Source of the DNA: DATIXJ01 sp963714795 | GTDB lineage: Bacteria; Bacteroidota; Ignavibacteria; UBA10030; SZUA-254 | Assembly: GCA_963714795.1 (NCBI GenBank) | Contig: CAVQPS010000008.1 | Coordinates: 310,001 to 374,000, forward strand | DNA length: 64,000 bases | Reading direction: 5' to 3' | Shown: piece after piece, positions 24,842 through 33,677 of the stretch | Layout of the letters: each line of letters starts with the position of its first letter | Numbering within the stretch: position 1 is the stretch's first letter | Notes under the pieces: generated by a model | Told to the model about the DNA's origin: nothing | The model's database searches: none | Seen by the model: only the letters and a program-made list of their open reading frames with translations | Translations under genes and position numbers: made by a program

Positions 24842-25693
24842 ATGAAACAATTCACGGCGATGATGAAGGAATTGGGAATTATCTTCGGTGCATTTCTCGT
24901 GCTGAATAGTTTTGTCCTTGCATCGTTTGAAGTTCCTACCGGTTCGATGGAAAATGAAATCATGACGGGTGATTTTCTCCTCGTCAATAAATTCGTTTTC
25001 GGCGGCACAACGCCCCGGACCGTTCCGTTCACGAATGTAAAAGTTCCGGCATTCAAACTGCCGGCATTCTGGCATGTCGATCGCGGCGATGTCATCGTTT
25101 TTATTTTTCCGGGATACCGTGATGAGGTCGAAGCGTCGGAATTTGCCTATTATCTCAAACGGTGCGTTGCCGTTGCCGGCGATACGGTACAGGTTATCAA
25201 TCGAATTGTTTATGTGAACGGCAAACCCGCACCGGTTCCGCGCAACGTAAAATTCAACAGTACATTTATACATCCTGCTGGATACGGCGATTCGCGGATC
25301 TTTCCGAAGGGCGCGGCATTTAATGAGGATAATTACGGACCGGTTGTGATTCCCAAAAAAGGTGATGTCATCAATTTGACGATAGATAATTATCAACGGT
25401 GGGATACGTTTATCCGGCGTGAAGGTCATTCGTTTGAATTGCACGATCAGAATTTTTATATCGACGGAAAAGTTCAGTCGAATTACACCGTTGCACGGAA
25501 TTATCTTTTCGGCATGGGTGATAACAGGGATAACAGCCTCGACAGCAGGTTCTGGGGATTTATTCCCGAAGAATCGGTTGTCGGAACTCCGTTGATCGTC
25601 TACTGGTCGTGGGATCCCGATTTGCCGATTTTCAGTCTCGCAAATAAGCTTTCATCCATCCGGATGAATCGGTTCGGCACGCTCGTTCATTGA
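24842..25693 (+). CDS. lepB: Signal peptidase I (first copy)
   Basis: A 283-residue membrane protease: one N-terminal transmembrane segment (about residues 11-29), catalytic Ser35 in PTGSM, catalytic Lys106 in YYLKRCVAVAGD, and box E MGDNRDNSLDSRFWG. It cleaves signal peptides of exported proteins on the outer face of the inner membrane. An insertion of about 90 residues separates the Lys box from the GDNRD box, longer than in small Gram-positive enzymes. GGAG precedes ATG 24842, chosen over an upstream in-frame start inside lepA. Its stop overlaps the second copy's start by one base. Confidence 0.93.
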   Translation: MKQFTAMMKELGIIFGAFLVLNSFVLASFEVPTGSMENEIMTGDFLLVNKFVFGGTTPRTVPFTNVKVPAFKLPAFWHVDRGDVIVFIFPGYRDEVEASEFAYYLKRCVAVAGDTVQVINRIVYVNGKPAPVPRNVKFNSTFIHPAGYGDSRIFPKGAAFNEDNYGPVVIPKKGDVINLTIDNYQRWDTFIRREGHSFELHDQNFYIDGKVQSNYTVARNYLFGMGDNRDNSLDSRFWGFIPEESVVGTPLIVYWSWDPDLPIFSLANKLSSIRMNRFGTLVH

Positions 25694-26511
25694 TGATTGA
25701 ACCATACGGGCATAGCGTTCCGGTGCAACGAAAGCCTGTTCGAGTTGTTTCCGTGCTTCGTTTCACCGTCCAGATTGTTGTTGCAACGGTGCTCGTCGCC
25801 GTCTTGTTGAAAGTATTCGTGCTGGATGCAATTCATATTCCTTCACCGTCGATGCAATCCACATTGTTGGCGGGCGATTATGTGTTTGTCAACAAGCTCG
25901 TGTACGGTGCCCGTATTTCGGACCTGCCGTTCATCAAAGAAGGAACATTCCAATTTCATGTCCCGAAAATCCGGGACGTGCGGCGGGGCGATGTGGTTGT
26001 GTTCCGATTGCCCGACGTCGGGGAAGGCGGATCTTCGCCGCAACTGGGGTATTTCGTTAAGCGTTGTATTGCCGTCGCCGGTGATGAGATCATGATGAAT
26101 AGCGGAAAAGTTTTTGTCAATGGAGTTCTGATGCCGTTACCCGAAAAAGCGACAGCGTCTGTGTATCAGCAAGATAATTTCGGCCCGATCGCCGTTCCGC
26201 AGAAAGGCGATGTTGTTCATTTGACACGGGCAAATTATCTGCACTGGGCTCAGGTACTCGAACGGGAAGGTCATGAGGTCGCATGTTCTCCATCCGGTGA
26301 TGTGATGATCGACGGGACATCTTCGTCATCGTATACCATTCAAAAAAATTATCTCTTCGTACTCGGCGACAACCGGGATCACAGCTACGACAGCCGGTAC
26401 TGGGGATTTCTGCCGGAAGAGAATCTGATCGGTGAAGCGATGATGATTTACTGGTCGGCTGATCCGACATTCGGTATCCGGTGGAACCGCATCGGAACTT
26501 TCGTTCAATAA
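25693..26511 (+). CDS. Signal peptidase I (second, tandem copy)
   Basis: A 272-residue paralogue of the preceding gene, starting in a TGATG overlap. One membrane segment (about 25-45), catalytic Ser53 in PSPSM, Lys123 in YFVKRCIAVAGD, and LGDNRDHSYDSRYWG near the end. Both catalytic residues are present, so it should be active. The first copy has PTGSM and the second PSPSM, and the loops between differ, which points to different signal-peptide preferences rather than recent duplication. It is followed 10 bp later by hemW. Confidence 0.92.
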   Translation: MIEPYGHSVPVQRKPVRVVSVLRFTVQIVVATVLVAVLLKVFVLDAIHIPSPSMQSTLLAGDYVFVNKLVYGARISDLPFIKEGTFQFHVPKIRDVRRGDVVVFRLPDVGEGGSSPQLGYFVKRCIAVAGDEIMMNSGKVFVNGVLMPLPEKATASVYQQDNFGPIAVPQKGDVVHLTRANYLHWAQVLEREGHEVACSPSGDVMIDGTSSSSYTIQKNYLFVLGDNRDHSYDSRYWGFLPEENLIGEAMMIYWSADPTFGIRWNRIGTFVQ

Positions 26512-26521
26512 GATCAAGAAA

Positions 26522-27682
26522 ATGTCCGGCCTCTATATCCATATTCCTTTTTGCGAGCACAAGTGCATCTACTGCGATTTTTATTCGATAGAATCGCTCG
26601 ATGCGAAGAACGATTTTCTTCGTGCGCTTCGATCAGAAATCGATATGTATGCATCGTCGTTTCAGGACGAACATTTTAAGACGATTTTTTTCGGAGGCGG
26701 AACGCCCTCATTGCTTTCTCCGAAAGAGATTGCCGGTGTCCTTCAACATCTTGCCGAAACATTTACCGTCGAACCTGACGCGGAAATCACACTCGAAACA
26801 AATCCCGGTACGGTAGATCAAAAGAAACTGGAAGGTTTTCGCCATGCTGGAATAAACAGAATCAGTTTCGGTGTTCAATCGTTTTTTGATGATGATCTGA
26901 AATTCCTGACACGTATCCATTCGGCTGATCAGGCACGACGGGCAGTTCGTTTTGCACGCGATGCGGGATTCGGCAATATTAATGTCGATCTTATTTTTGC
27001 TCTTCCGGATCAGACTATGTCACGATGGGAACAGAATCTTCATTCAGCTCTCGAACTCGAACCACAGCATATTTCCGCCTACAGTCTGATCGTAGAACGC
27101 GGCACGCCGCTGTATCGGATGGTCGATGCAAAAATTGTTTCGCCCCAGCCGGTTGAGACCGAAGCGGCAATGTATGAGATGACGATGGAATATATGCGTG
27201 ACGCCGGTTTCGAACATTACGAAGTTTCCAATTATGCACAGCCGGGTTTCCGTTCACGGCATAATTGCATGTATTGGGATCATTCGCATTATGTCGGATT
27301 CGGTCCGTCGGCACATTCATTTGTTCGCGGCAAACGATGGTGGAACATTTCCAATATTCGTACCTATTGCAATAATCTTGAACAGAACCGGAGCCCGGTT
27401 TCCGGCAGTGAATTGCTGTCACCGTCGCAGTTGTACGATGAGGCAGTCATGTTGGGACTTCGGAGCGGCGGTATCGACCTCCATCGAGTTCGCTCTGAGT
27501 ATGATGTCGATTTGCTTTCAATCCAAAAACCATTGATCGACCAGCTTCAGGCAGAACAACTTGTTTCGTTAGAAAAAAGCATTCTGCGGTTGACCGATAA
27601 AGGCTTTCTTCTATGCGATGAAATCAGTGAGCGGCTGCTTGTCAAACCTTCCCGCGAAGTCCGTCTTTTTGCGAATGGATGA
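26522..27682 (+). CDS. hemW: Radical SAM haem chaperone HemW
   Basis: A 386-residue radical SAM protein. The cluster motif CxxxCxxC is Cys11, Cys15, Cys18 in CEHKCIYCDF. Further segments are FFGGGTPSLL, NPGTV and the C-terminal HemW domain HNCMYWDHSHYVGFGPSAHSF. HemN has an additional N-terminal region missing here, so this is HemW (haem insertion), not coproporphyrinogen dehydrogenase, although annotations often confuse them. It is the last gene of the lepA-lepB-lepB-hemW run; its final codons contain a promoter for the next gene. Confidence 0.92.
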   Translation: MSGLYIHIPFCEHKCIYCDFYSIESLDAKNDFLRALRSEIDMYASSFQDEHFKTIFFGGGTPSLLSPKEIAGVLQHLAETFTVEPDAEITLETNPGTVDQKKLEGFRHAGINRISFGVQSFFDDDLKFLTRIHSADQARRAVRFARDAGFGNINVDLIFALPDQTMSRWEQNLHSALELEPQHISAYSLIVERGTPLYRMVDAKIVSPQPVETEAAMYEMTMEYMRDAGFEHYEVSNYAQPGFRSRHNCMYWDHSHYVGFGPSAHSFVRGKRWWNISNIRTYCNNLEQNRSPVSGSELLSPSQLYDEAVMLGLRSGGIDLHRVRSEYDVDLLSIQKPLIDQLQAEQLVSLEKSILRLTDKGFLLCDEISERLLVKPSREVRLFANG

Positions 27683-27697
27683 TAAATCTTCTATATT
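27669..27697 (+). promoter_or_regulatory. Predicted promoter inside the hemW 3' end
   Basis: TTGCGA (27669-27674), 17-bp spacer, TATATT (27692-27697). It lies 55 bp before the DUF2723 gene. Confidence 0.5.
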
Positions 27698-27751
27698 TCA
27701 ACCGCATTCGTAAATAAAATCAATAACTTCTATTGATAGTCCGGGTTTTGA

Positions 27752-30493
27752 ATGTCGGAAAAAACAGTTAATCGGGTCGTAGCGTTCGTTGTTTTTTTTG
27801 TGACGGTTGCGGTGTATTTAAAAACGCTCTCGACCACAGTTGTCTTCTGGGATGTCGGAGAGTTTTGTGCGGCCGCCAAACTCATGCAGGTTCCCCATCC
27901 GCCCGGTGCACCTCTTTTTTTATTTCTTGCACGCGTTGCTTCGCTTATTCCGTTCCGTGATGATATTGCTGCGAGAATGCATGCCGTATCGGCAATCGGA
28001 AGCGCTTTCGGAATATTCTTTCTCTATCTTGTCGCAGTAAAACTGGTTGTTCGTTTTCGCGGTCCGGTGATATCAATATCGGACCGGATCATTACCTACG
28101 GCTCTTCCGCTGTTGCCGCCTGGGCGCTTGCGTTCAGCTCGACATATTGGGACAACTCCATCGAAGCGGAAGTCTACGGCATGGGTATGTTGTTCGTTTC
28201 GTTGATTCTGTGGCTCGCATTCGAGTGGTCTGAACGAGCCGATGAGCCGGACAATGAACGGTATATCATTCTCATCGCGTATCTTTTCGGTTTATCGACC
28301 GGTGTTCATATTCTTGCCCTTCTTGTTATCATTCCGGTGTTAATGATTTTTTATTTTCGACGGTATGAGTTTTCGTGGCAATCGTTTATTAGATTTTCCG
28401 TTATCGCACTGATAATCTTTTTCGTCGTTTATCCGGGTATCGTTCAACTATTGCCATCGTTTCTTGACGGCGAGTTTGCCGGACAGCACAGTGAATTATT
28501 TCCGTTTGTCCCGTTGCTGTTCGTTCTGGTTGCAATCTTTGGAGCGATGAAGGGATACCAGACGCAACAGAAAATGCTGCACATCGGATGCCTGTCGTTT
28601 TTGTTGATCGTGTTAGGATACACTTCTTACACGCAGGTGATCATGCGTGCGAATGTCGACAACCTCCCGATGAATGAAAATACGCCGAATAATCTTTCCC
28701 GCTTGACGGGTTATCTCACCCGCGAGCAGTACGGTGAAACGCCGATGTTCAAGGGTGAAAGCTGGGACAACGAAACGCAAACCTACACCGATAAATTATT
28801 TCCACGGCGATGGTCCCGCGAGCCGTATCACGAACCGACGCGCGTCAATTATACGAGCGATTGGGATTTCTTCTGGCGGTATCAGGTTGATCATATGTAT
28901 ATTCGGTACGTGCTGCAGAATTTTATCGGTGCGGAAAGCGATAAACAGGACGCCGACATCAGCTGGAAAAATACGTGGGGTATTCCGTTCCTGCTCGGCC
29001 TATTTGGGTTTTGGTATCATATCAAAAAAGATTGGAAGATGGCCCTGGTTCTTTTTACGATGACGACCATCATGGGCATTGTTCTCGATTTGTATCAAAA
29101 TCAGCAGGATCCCCAGCCGCGCGAGCGCGACTATTTTTATGTCGGCGCGTTTTATTGCATTGCGGTGTGGATCGGCATCGGCGTCATCGGCTTGATTGAT
29201 TTCCTGAAATCAAAAGTGAACGAACAATCGTTTCGAACTACCGCATCCGGTATTCTTGTCCTTTCACTGGGAGCCGTTCCGTTCAATCTGGCACGTGTGA
29301 ACTGGTTCAATCATGACCGCAGTCAAAATTATATTGCATGGGATTATTCGTATAACTTTTTGCAGAGCTGCGGCAAGGATGCAATCCTTTTCACGAACGG
29401 CGACAACGATACGTTTCCCCTCTGGTATTTGCAGGATGTCGAAGGTGTCCGGAGGGACGTACGCATTGTGAATCTCAGTCTTCTCAATGTGCAGTGGTAT
29501 ATTCATCAATTAAAAATCAACGCACCGTACGGCACACATAAAATTATTATACCGTTTACGGATGATCAGATCGATCAGCTTTCGTCCCGGCGGTGGACGC
29601 CGCAAGCGCGGGATATTCTTGTCCCGAACGATGTTGCCGAAAAATTCGGCGTTACGGATACTGCCGTTCTCCACCGGGGAAAAATTTCGTTTTCGATGGA
29701 CGGCGTTCCGTACGGGAAAGATATCCGCATTCTGCGCATCCAGGATATCATGGTGTACAGCATTATTATTTCGAATAAATGGGAACGTCCGGTCTATTTT
29801 GCAATAACCTGCCCACCGGAATCAAGAATCGGTTTAGGAAATTATTTATGGATGGACGGCCTGGCGTTTCAATTGAAACCCCTCACGGTCAGCGGTGCAG
29901 GCGGAGAAATGGATTTCGCAATCATGTCGGCAAATGTTCTGGCTGAAAATGTCGTGCCGTCGAAAACACCTCAATCAGGATTCCGTTATCGCAATCTCGA
30001 TAAGGCAAATATTTATTATGATGATGATGCTCTGCGCATGGTTCAAAATTACCGGTTCAATTATTTGAAACTGGCACAATATGCGTTGATTGTCAAGAAA
30101 GATGATCGGCTGGCGAGGCAAATATTTTCGGCGATGGAGAGAACATTGCCGATCGAAGCAATTCCGATGCAGGACTGGAGAATCAGCGCTTATTTCCTGC
30201 CGATGTTTTCGCAGATCGGCGACACAGCACATTTTAACCTTTACGCCCGAACTGTTGAATCAAGTGCGATACAGGCGATCAATAATAATGAAGTCGATCC
30301 GCAAGATCCGTTCATGCCCTATCGCACATTGGTGGATATTTATGATGCGCGGAAGGATTACGCTTCTGCCGTCTCCCTGTTGAGCCGGGTTTCTGCGCAA
30401 TATCCGGCTGTTGAGGATATCAAAACCCGGCTTCATTATTATGAAAATAAAATGAAATCTCCCTCCGCAACCGATACGGCAGGGAAGAATTAA
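27752..30493 (+). CDS. DUF2723 (GT-C-like) multi-pass membrane protein
   Basis: A 913-residue protein with about 10-13 membrane helices in the first 500 residues and a large C-terminal periplasmic part. The N-terminus has the DUF2723 features: VVFWDVGEF, then HPPGAPLF in the first loops, a position corresponding to the acidic donor-binding loop of GT-C glycosyltransferases. A later stretch reads NQQDPQPRERDYFYVGAF, also typical of this family. Bacteroidota members are linked to protein O-glycosylation by relation to TMEM260/PMT, but biochemical proof is limited. It starts the glycan-gene block that follows. Confidence 0.85.
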   Translation: MSEKTVNRVVAFVVFFVTVAVYLKTLSTTVVFWDVGEFCAAAKLMQVPHPPGAPLFLFLARVASLIPFRDDIAARMHAVSAIGSAFGIFFLYLVAVKLVVRFRGPVISISDRIITYGSSAVAAWALAFSSTYWDNSIEAEVYGMGMLFVSLILWLAFEWSERADEPDNERYIILIAYLFGLSTGVHILALLVIIPVLMIFYFRRYEFSWQSFIRFSVIALIIFFVVYPGIVQLLPSFLDGEFAGQHSELFPFVPLLFVLVAIFGAMKGYQTQQKMLHIGCLSFLLIVLGYTSYTQVIMRANVDNLPMNENTPNNLSRLTGYLTREQYGETPMFKGESWDNETQTYTDKLFPRRWSREPYHEPTRVNYTSDWDFFWRYQVDHMYIRYVLQNFIGAESDKQDADISWKNTWGIPFLLGLFGFWYHIKKDWKMALVLFTMTTIMGIVLDLYQNQQDPQPRERDYFYVGAFYCIAVWIGIGVIGLIDFLKSKVNEQSFRTTASGILVLSLGAVPFNLARVNWFNHDRSQNYIAWDYSYNFLQSCGKDAILFTNGDNDTFPLWYLQDVEGVRRDVRIVNLSLLNVQWYIHQLKINAPYGTHKIIIPFTDDQIDQLSSRRWTPQARDILVPNDVAEKFGVTDTAVLHRGKISFSMDGVPYGKDIRILRIQDIMVYSIIISNKWERPVYFAITCPPESRIGLGNYLWMDGLAFQLKPLTVSGAGGEMDFAIMSANVLAENVVPSKTPQSGFRYRNLDKANIYYDDDALRMVQNYRFNYLKLAQYALIVKKDDRLARQIFSAMERTLPIEAIPMQDWRISAYFLPMFSQIGDTAHFNLYARTVESSAIQAINNNEVDPQDPFMPYRTLVDIYDARKDYASAVSLLSRVSAQYPAVEDIKTRLHYYENKMKSPSATDTAGKN

Positions 30494-30532
30494 CATTTGA
30501 TTCCGTATTTCTTTTATGACGTTGTTGTTCCC

Positions 30533-31657
30533 ATGAACATATTGATTTTTAATTGGCAGGACATCAAAAATCCTCTTGGCGGCGGTGCGGAAGTTCACAT
30601 GCATCAGATTTTTTCGCGCATCGTGAAAATGGGACATCATGTTACACTCTATTGCTCGACGTTCGAAGGCGCTCCTTCACACGAAACCATCGATGGGATC
30701 AACGTCGTTCGCGAAGGTGGCAGATTTGTGTATAATTTTTTTGTCCCCGTTCGTTACCTGACGCGGTTTCGTAAAGAACAATTCGATATCGTCGTCGATG
30801 ATTTTAATAAGGTGCCGTTCTTTACACCTGTTTTCGTGCGGAAACCGCTCTATTTCATCGTACATCATCTTTTTGATCGCAGTATTTTTCGTGAAGTTGC
30901 ACTGCCGGTTGCACTTCCTTTTTATTTCATTGAAAAACTCGGCATTGCCGTTGCACGAATTTTCCGGATTCCGGTGATGGTTGTTTCGCAAAGCACAAAA
31001 GCGGAATTACTGAAGCATCGTTTTCCTGAGCGCGACCTTGAGATTGTTTATAATTGTGTCGACCACGACCTTCACAGACCGGATGCAAGTCGAAGAAGTA
31101 CGGCACCGCTCATTGCCTATTTCGGCAGATTAAAAAAATACAAATCGGTCGATCATCTGCTTCATGCTTTTGCATCCGTTCTCCAGAAAGTGCCGGATGC
31201 ACGGTTGTTGATCATCGGTGAAGGAGAATATCGATTATCGCTCGAACATCTTGCGGTTCAACTCGGAATGAAAGACCGCGTTCAATTTACCGGATTTGTC
31301 GATGAGCAGACAAAAGTTCGTTTACTGCAGGAAGCGTGGTTTATGGTCAATCCATCATCGAAAGAAGGATGGGGATTGACGGTGATCGAATCGAATGCGT
31401 GCGGGACCCCGGTTCTCGCAAGCAACGTGCCCGGTTTGCGCGATGCAATCAAAGACGGCACAACCGGCATTCTCTATGAATACGGTAATGTCGATGAGCT
31501 TGCAGGAAAAATGATCGAGCTTTTTACCGATAATGCTCTGCGGAAGCGGCTGGGAATGAATGCAATCGATTGGGCGAAAACATTCGATTGGAATATCGCC
31601 GCGCAGCAAACGCTGAAATTGCTTGAACAGCGGATTCGTACGTGCCGGGAAAAATAA
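30533..31657 (+). CDS. Glycosyltransferase family 4 protein
   Basis: A 374-residue GT-B enzyme. The acceptor-side loop NPLGGGAEVH near residue 13 and the donor-site motif NPSSKEGWGLTVIESNACG near residue 270 (E-x7-E) are typical of retaining GT4 transferases. I chose ATG 30533, which aligns with the beta-strand start MNILIFNW, over a TTG at 30497. There is no clear ribosome site. It abuts the next gene (TAA then ATG), so the two are probably co-translated. Sugar and acceptor are unknown. Confidence 0.88.
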   Translation: MNILIFNWQDIKNPLGGGAEVHMHQIFSRIVKMGHHVTLYCSTFEGAPSHETIDGINVVREGGRFVYNFFVPVRYLTRFRKEQFDIVVDDFNKVPFFTPVFVRKPLYFIVHHLFDRSIFREVALPVALPFYFIEKLGIAVARIFRIPVMVVSQSTKAELLKHRFPERDLEIVYNCVDHDLHRPDASRRSTAPLIAYFGRLKKYKSVDHLLHAFASVLQKVPDARLLIIGEGEYRLSLEHLAVQLGMKDRVQFTGFVDEQTKVRLLQEAWFMVNPSSKEGWGLTVIESNACGTPVLASNVPGLRDAIKDGTTGILYEYGNVDELAGKMIELFTDNALRKRLGMNAIDWAKTFDWNIAAQQTLKLLEQRIRTCREK

Positions 31658-32638
31658 ATGATACAGGAGCAACGGGATATATTATTCATTTCTGCTTTTC
31701 GTACGTCTTTTGTTGAAGACGACATCGATTACCTGGAAAAACATTTCCATCTTCGTATCCTCGTCGGACACGGGTTTACGGCAGCATGGAGAATTATGAT
31801 AAACGTTTTCCGCTCCGATATTGTGGTCTGTTGGTTTGCTTCCGTGTATGCTTTTGTCGGAATATTTTTCGGCAGGATGATCGGTGTGAAATCTGTCGTT
31901 ATGGTTGGCGGCGTTGATGCTGCAAAGGACGAGAAATTGCAATACGGTATCTGGTTAAGTCCCTGGCGGGCGAAGCTGATAGGTTATGCAATCAGGCATG
32001 CGGATAAAATTCTTGTCGTGGATCCGTCCCTTGAGGAAAATTTAAAACGTCTTGCCGGATATGACGGCGGAAATATCGTCTATGTCCCGACCGGTTTCGA
32101 TCCGGAATTCTGGAAACCGCTCGGATTGAAAGAGGATACGGTTTTAACTGTTGCGATCGTTCGCGATCGGACCACAGCTTTAGTCAAAGGCATCGATCTG
32201 CTTATCGATGCGGCATGGAAAATGCCGGACACGAATTTTATTGTTGTCGGCATCGATCCTCGCGCCGATTTGAATCTGTTTCCACCGCTGAATATGAAAT
32301 TTTATCCTCCGGTCGGGCGTTCGGAATTATTGCCGTTATACCGGCAGGCAAAAATCTATTGCCAACCGTCGCGGCGGGAAGGATTGTCGAATGCATTATG
32401 TGAAGCGATGTTGTGCGAATGCATTCCCGTTGCGACCGCTGTCGGCGGGACGTCGACTGCAGTCGGTACCGACGGATTTCTTATTCCGCCTGCCCGGACT
32501 GAGTCTCTCGTCGAAGGATTGCTTCGTGCATTGCAGGCGGATGAATCGGTCGGTAAACGATCACGGTTAAGAATCGTTTCACTGTTTCCAAAACAAAAGC
32601 GCGAAACCGATCTTCTTCACATTCTTAATTCTTTGTAA
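31658..32638 (+). CDS. Glycosyltransferase (GT4-like)
   Basis: A 326-residue GT-B protein starting immediately after the stop of the previous gene. The C-terminal donor site reads PSRREGLSNALCEAMLCECIPVAT (split here as PSRREGLSNALCEA and CECIPVAT), matching E-x7-E of GT4. The N-terminal half is short and lacks the usual G-G loop. Probably one step in assembling the same glycan as its neighbours. Confidence 0.85.
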   Translation: MIQEQRDILFISAFRTSFVEDDIDYLEKHFHLRILVGHGFTAAWRIMINVFRSDIVVCWFASVYAFVGIFFGRMIGVKSVVMVGGVDAAKDEKLQYGIWLSPWRAKLIGYAIRHADKILVVDPSLEENLKRLAGYDGGNIVYVPTGFDPEFWKPLGLKEDTVLTVAIVRDRTTALVKGIDLLIDAAWKMPDTNFIVVGIDPRADLNLFPPLNMKFYPPVGRSELLPLYRQAKIYCQPSRREGLSNALCEAMLCECIPVATAVGGTSTAVGTDGFLIPPARTESLVEGLLRALQADESVGKRSRLRIVSLFPKQKRETDLLHILNSL

Positions 32639-32645
32639 CCTATTT

Positions 32646-33677
32646 ATGAGAATCGGATTATTTGTACATGACATAACAGTTCGCGGAAAAATTCCGTTTC
32701 TTGCCGATTATCTTGCGACTGGTGAAGCACAGCAACGCGGGATTATTACAGTACCTTTGAAGTCGTTCGAAGATTTAGACTCTCATCCGGTCGATTGCGT
32801 GCAATTAGTCGGCGCCGATCGATCGACAGCTCACATTGCGCTGGAACTTTCCCGAAGAAAAATACCGTTTGTGGTATATGCAAACACTGGTGGAGTTTCC
32901 AATATGCAGTTGATCCGTTTTTTGAAATTCGGCGCGAATATCTTCGGAAATATTCTGCCCGACCATTTGAAAAACATTCCTTTTGCATCAACGATTTATT
33001 CTTTGTCTGCCAGGGTCATGGTACCTTCGCAACAGCAAGCTTCATGTATTGAACATGGATTTGGCATACCGAAAGAGAATATCGCTGTTGTCTACCCGGT
33101 TATCGATGAACGGTTCTTTCAGACAGATGCCCCGTCGTTGAAACGGCAATTGGGAGTTGAGCGTTTTGTTTTTTCCATTGCAGACGATTTTCACCCTGCA
33201 ACGAATGCTCTTCAGCTTTTTCGATCCTTGGGAAAAATCAATCTTCCGTCGATTGTCCTCGGAAAATATTCCGGGACAAGATATGCCGAAGCATGCAGAC
33301 AGATTGCGCATGAAAATCCGCATATACGGGTTATTGATGATGAGGAGGGAAAAAATAAATTCTTGTTTTCTGCTCTTGCGGCGTGTGATATTTTTGTCGA
33401 TCCTTCGGCATCCGGCTTATGGACGCCCCTGACAGTCAATGCCGCCGTGTTGGGAAAAAAAGTTGTCGTAAGTAAACGATCCGGTTTAGGAGAATATTTC
33501 GGCGATGGTGTCGAATTTGCCGAGCCGACATCGTGGGAATTGATTCATCACGGTATTGTCACGGTGCTGAATAATACCACCAACGCATCTCTTCGGTCAT
33601 TCCTCAAGGAAGAGTGTTCGATGTCCCGCGTGCTCGACGGACTTCATTCCTGTTACCGCTCTGCGATAGGTTCATAA
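32646..33677 (+). CDS. Glycosyltransferase-like protein (divergent GT4)
   Basis: A 343-residue GT-B-like protein: N-terminal Rossmann start MRIGLFVHDITVRGKIPF, middle strand VMVPSQQQASCIEHGF, and a donor-site region DPSASGLWTPLTVNAAVLGKK. The position usually occupied by the first catalytic Glu has no Glu here (SASGLW), so activity is not certain. It starts 7 bp after the previous gene and ends overlapping the convergent flippase gene by 6 bp. Confidence 0.75.
   Translation: MRIGLFVHDITVRGKIPFLADYLATGEAQQRGIITVPLKSFEDLDSHPVDCVQLVGADRSTAHIALELSRRKIPFVVYANTGGVSNMQLIRFLKFGANIFGNILPDHLKNIPFASTIYSLSARVMVPSQQQASCIEHGFGIPKENIAVVYPVIDERFFQTDAPSLKRQLGVERFVFSIADDFHPATNALQLFRSLGKINLPSIVLGKYSGTRYAEACRQIAHENPHIRVIDDEEGKNKFLFSALAACDIFVDPSASGLWTPLTVNAAVLGKKVVVSKRSGLGEYFGDGVEFAEPTSWELIHHGIVTVLNNTTNASLRSFLKEECSMSRVLDGLHSCYRSAIGS

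Noticed and set aside
24839..25444. Minus-strand 201-codon frame
   Set aside because: Antisense to the first signal peptidase gene, which has all catalytic residues.
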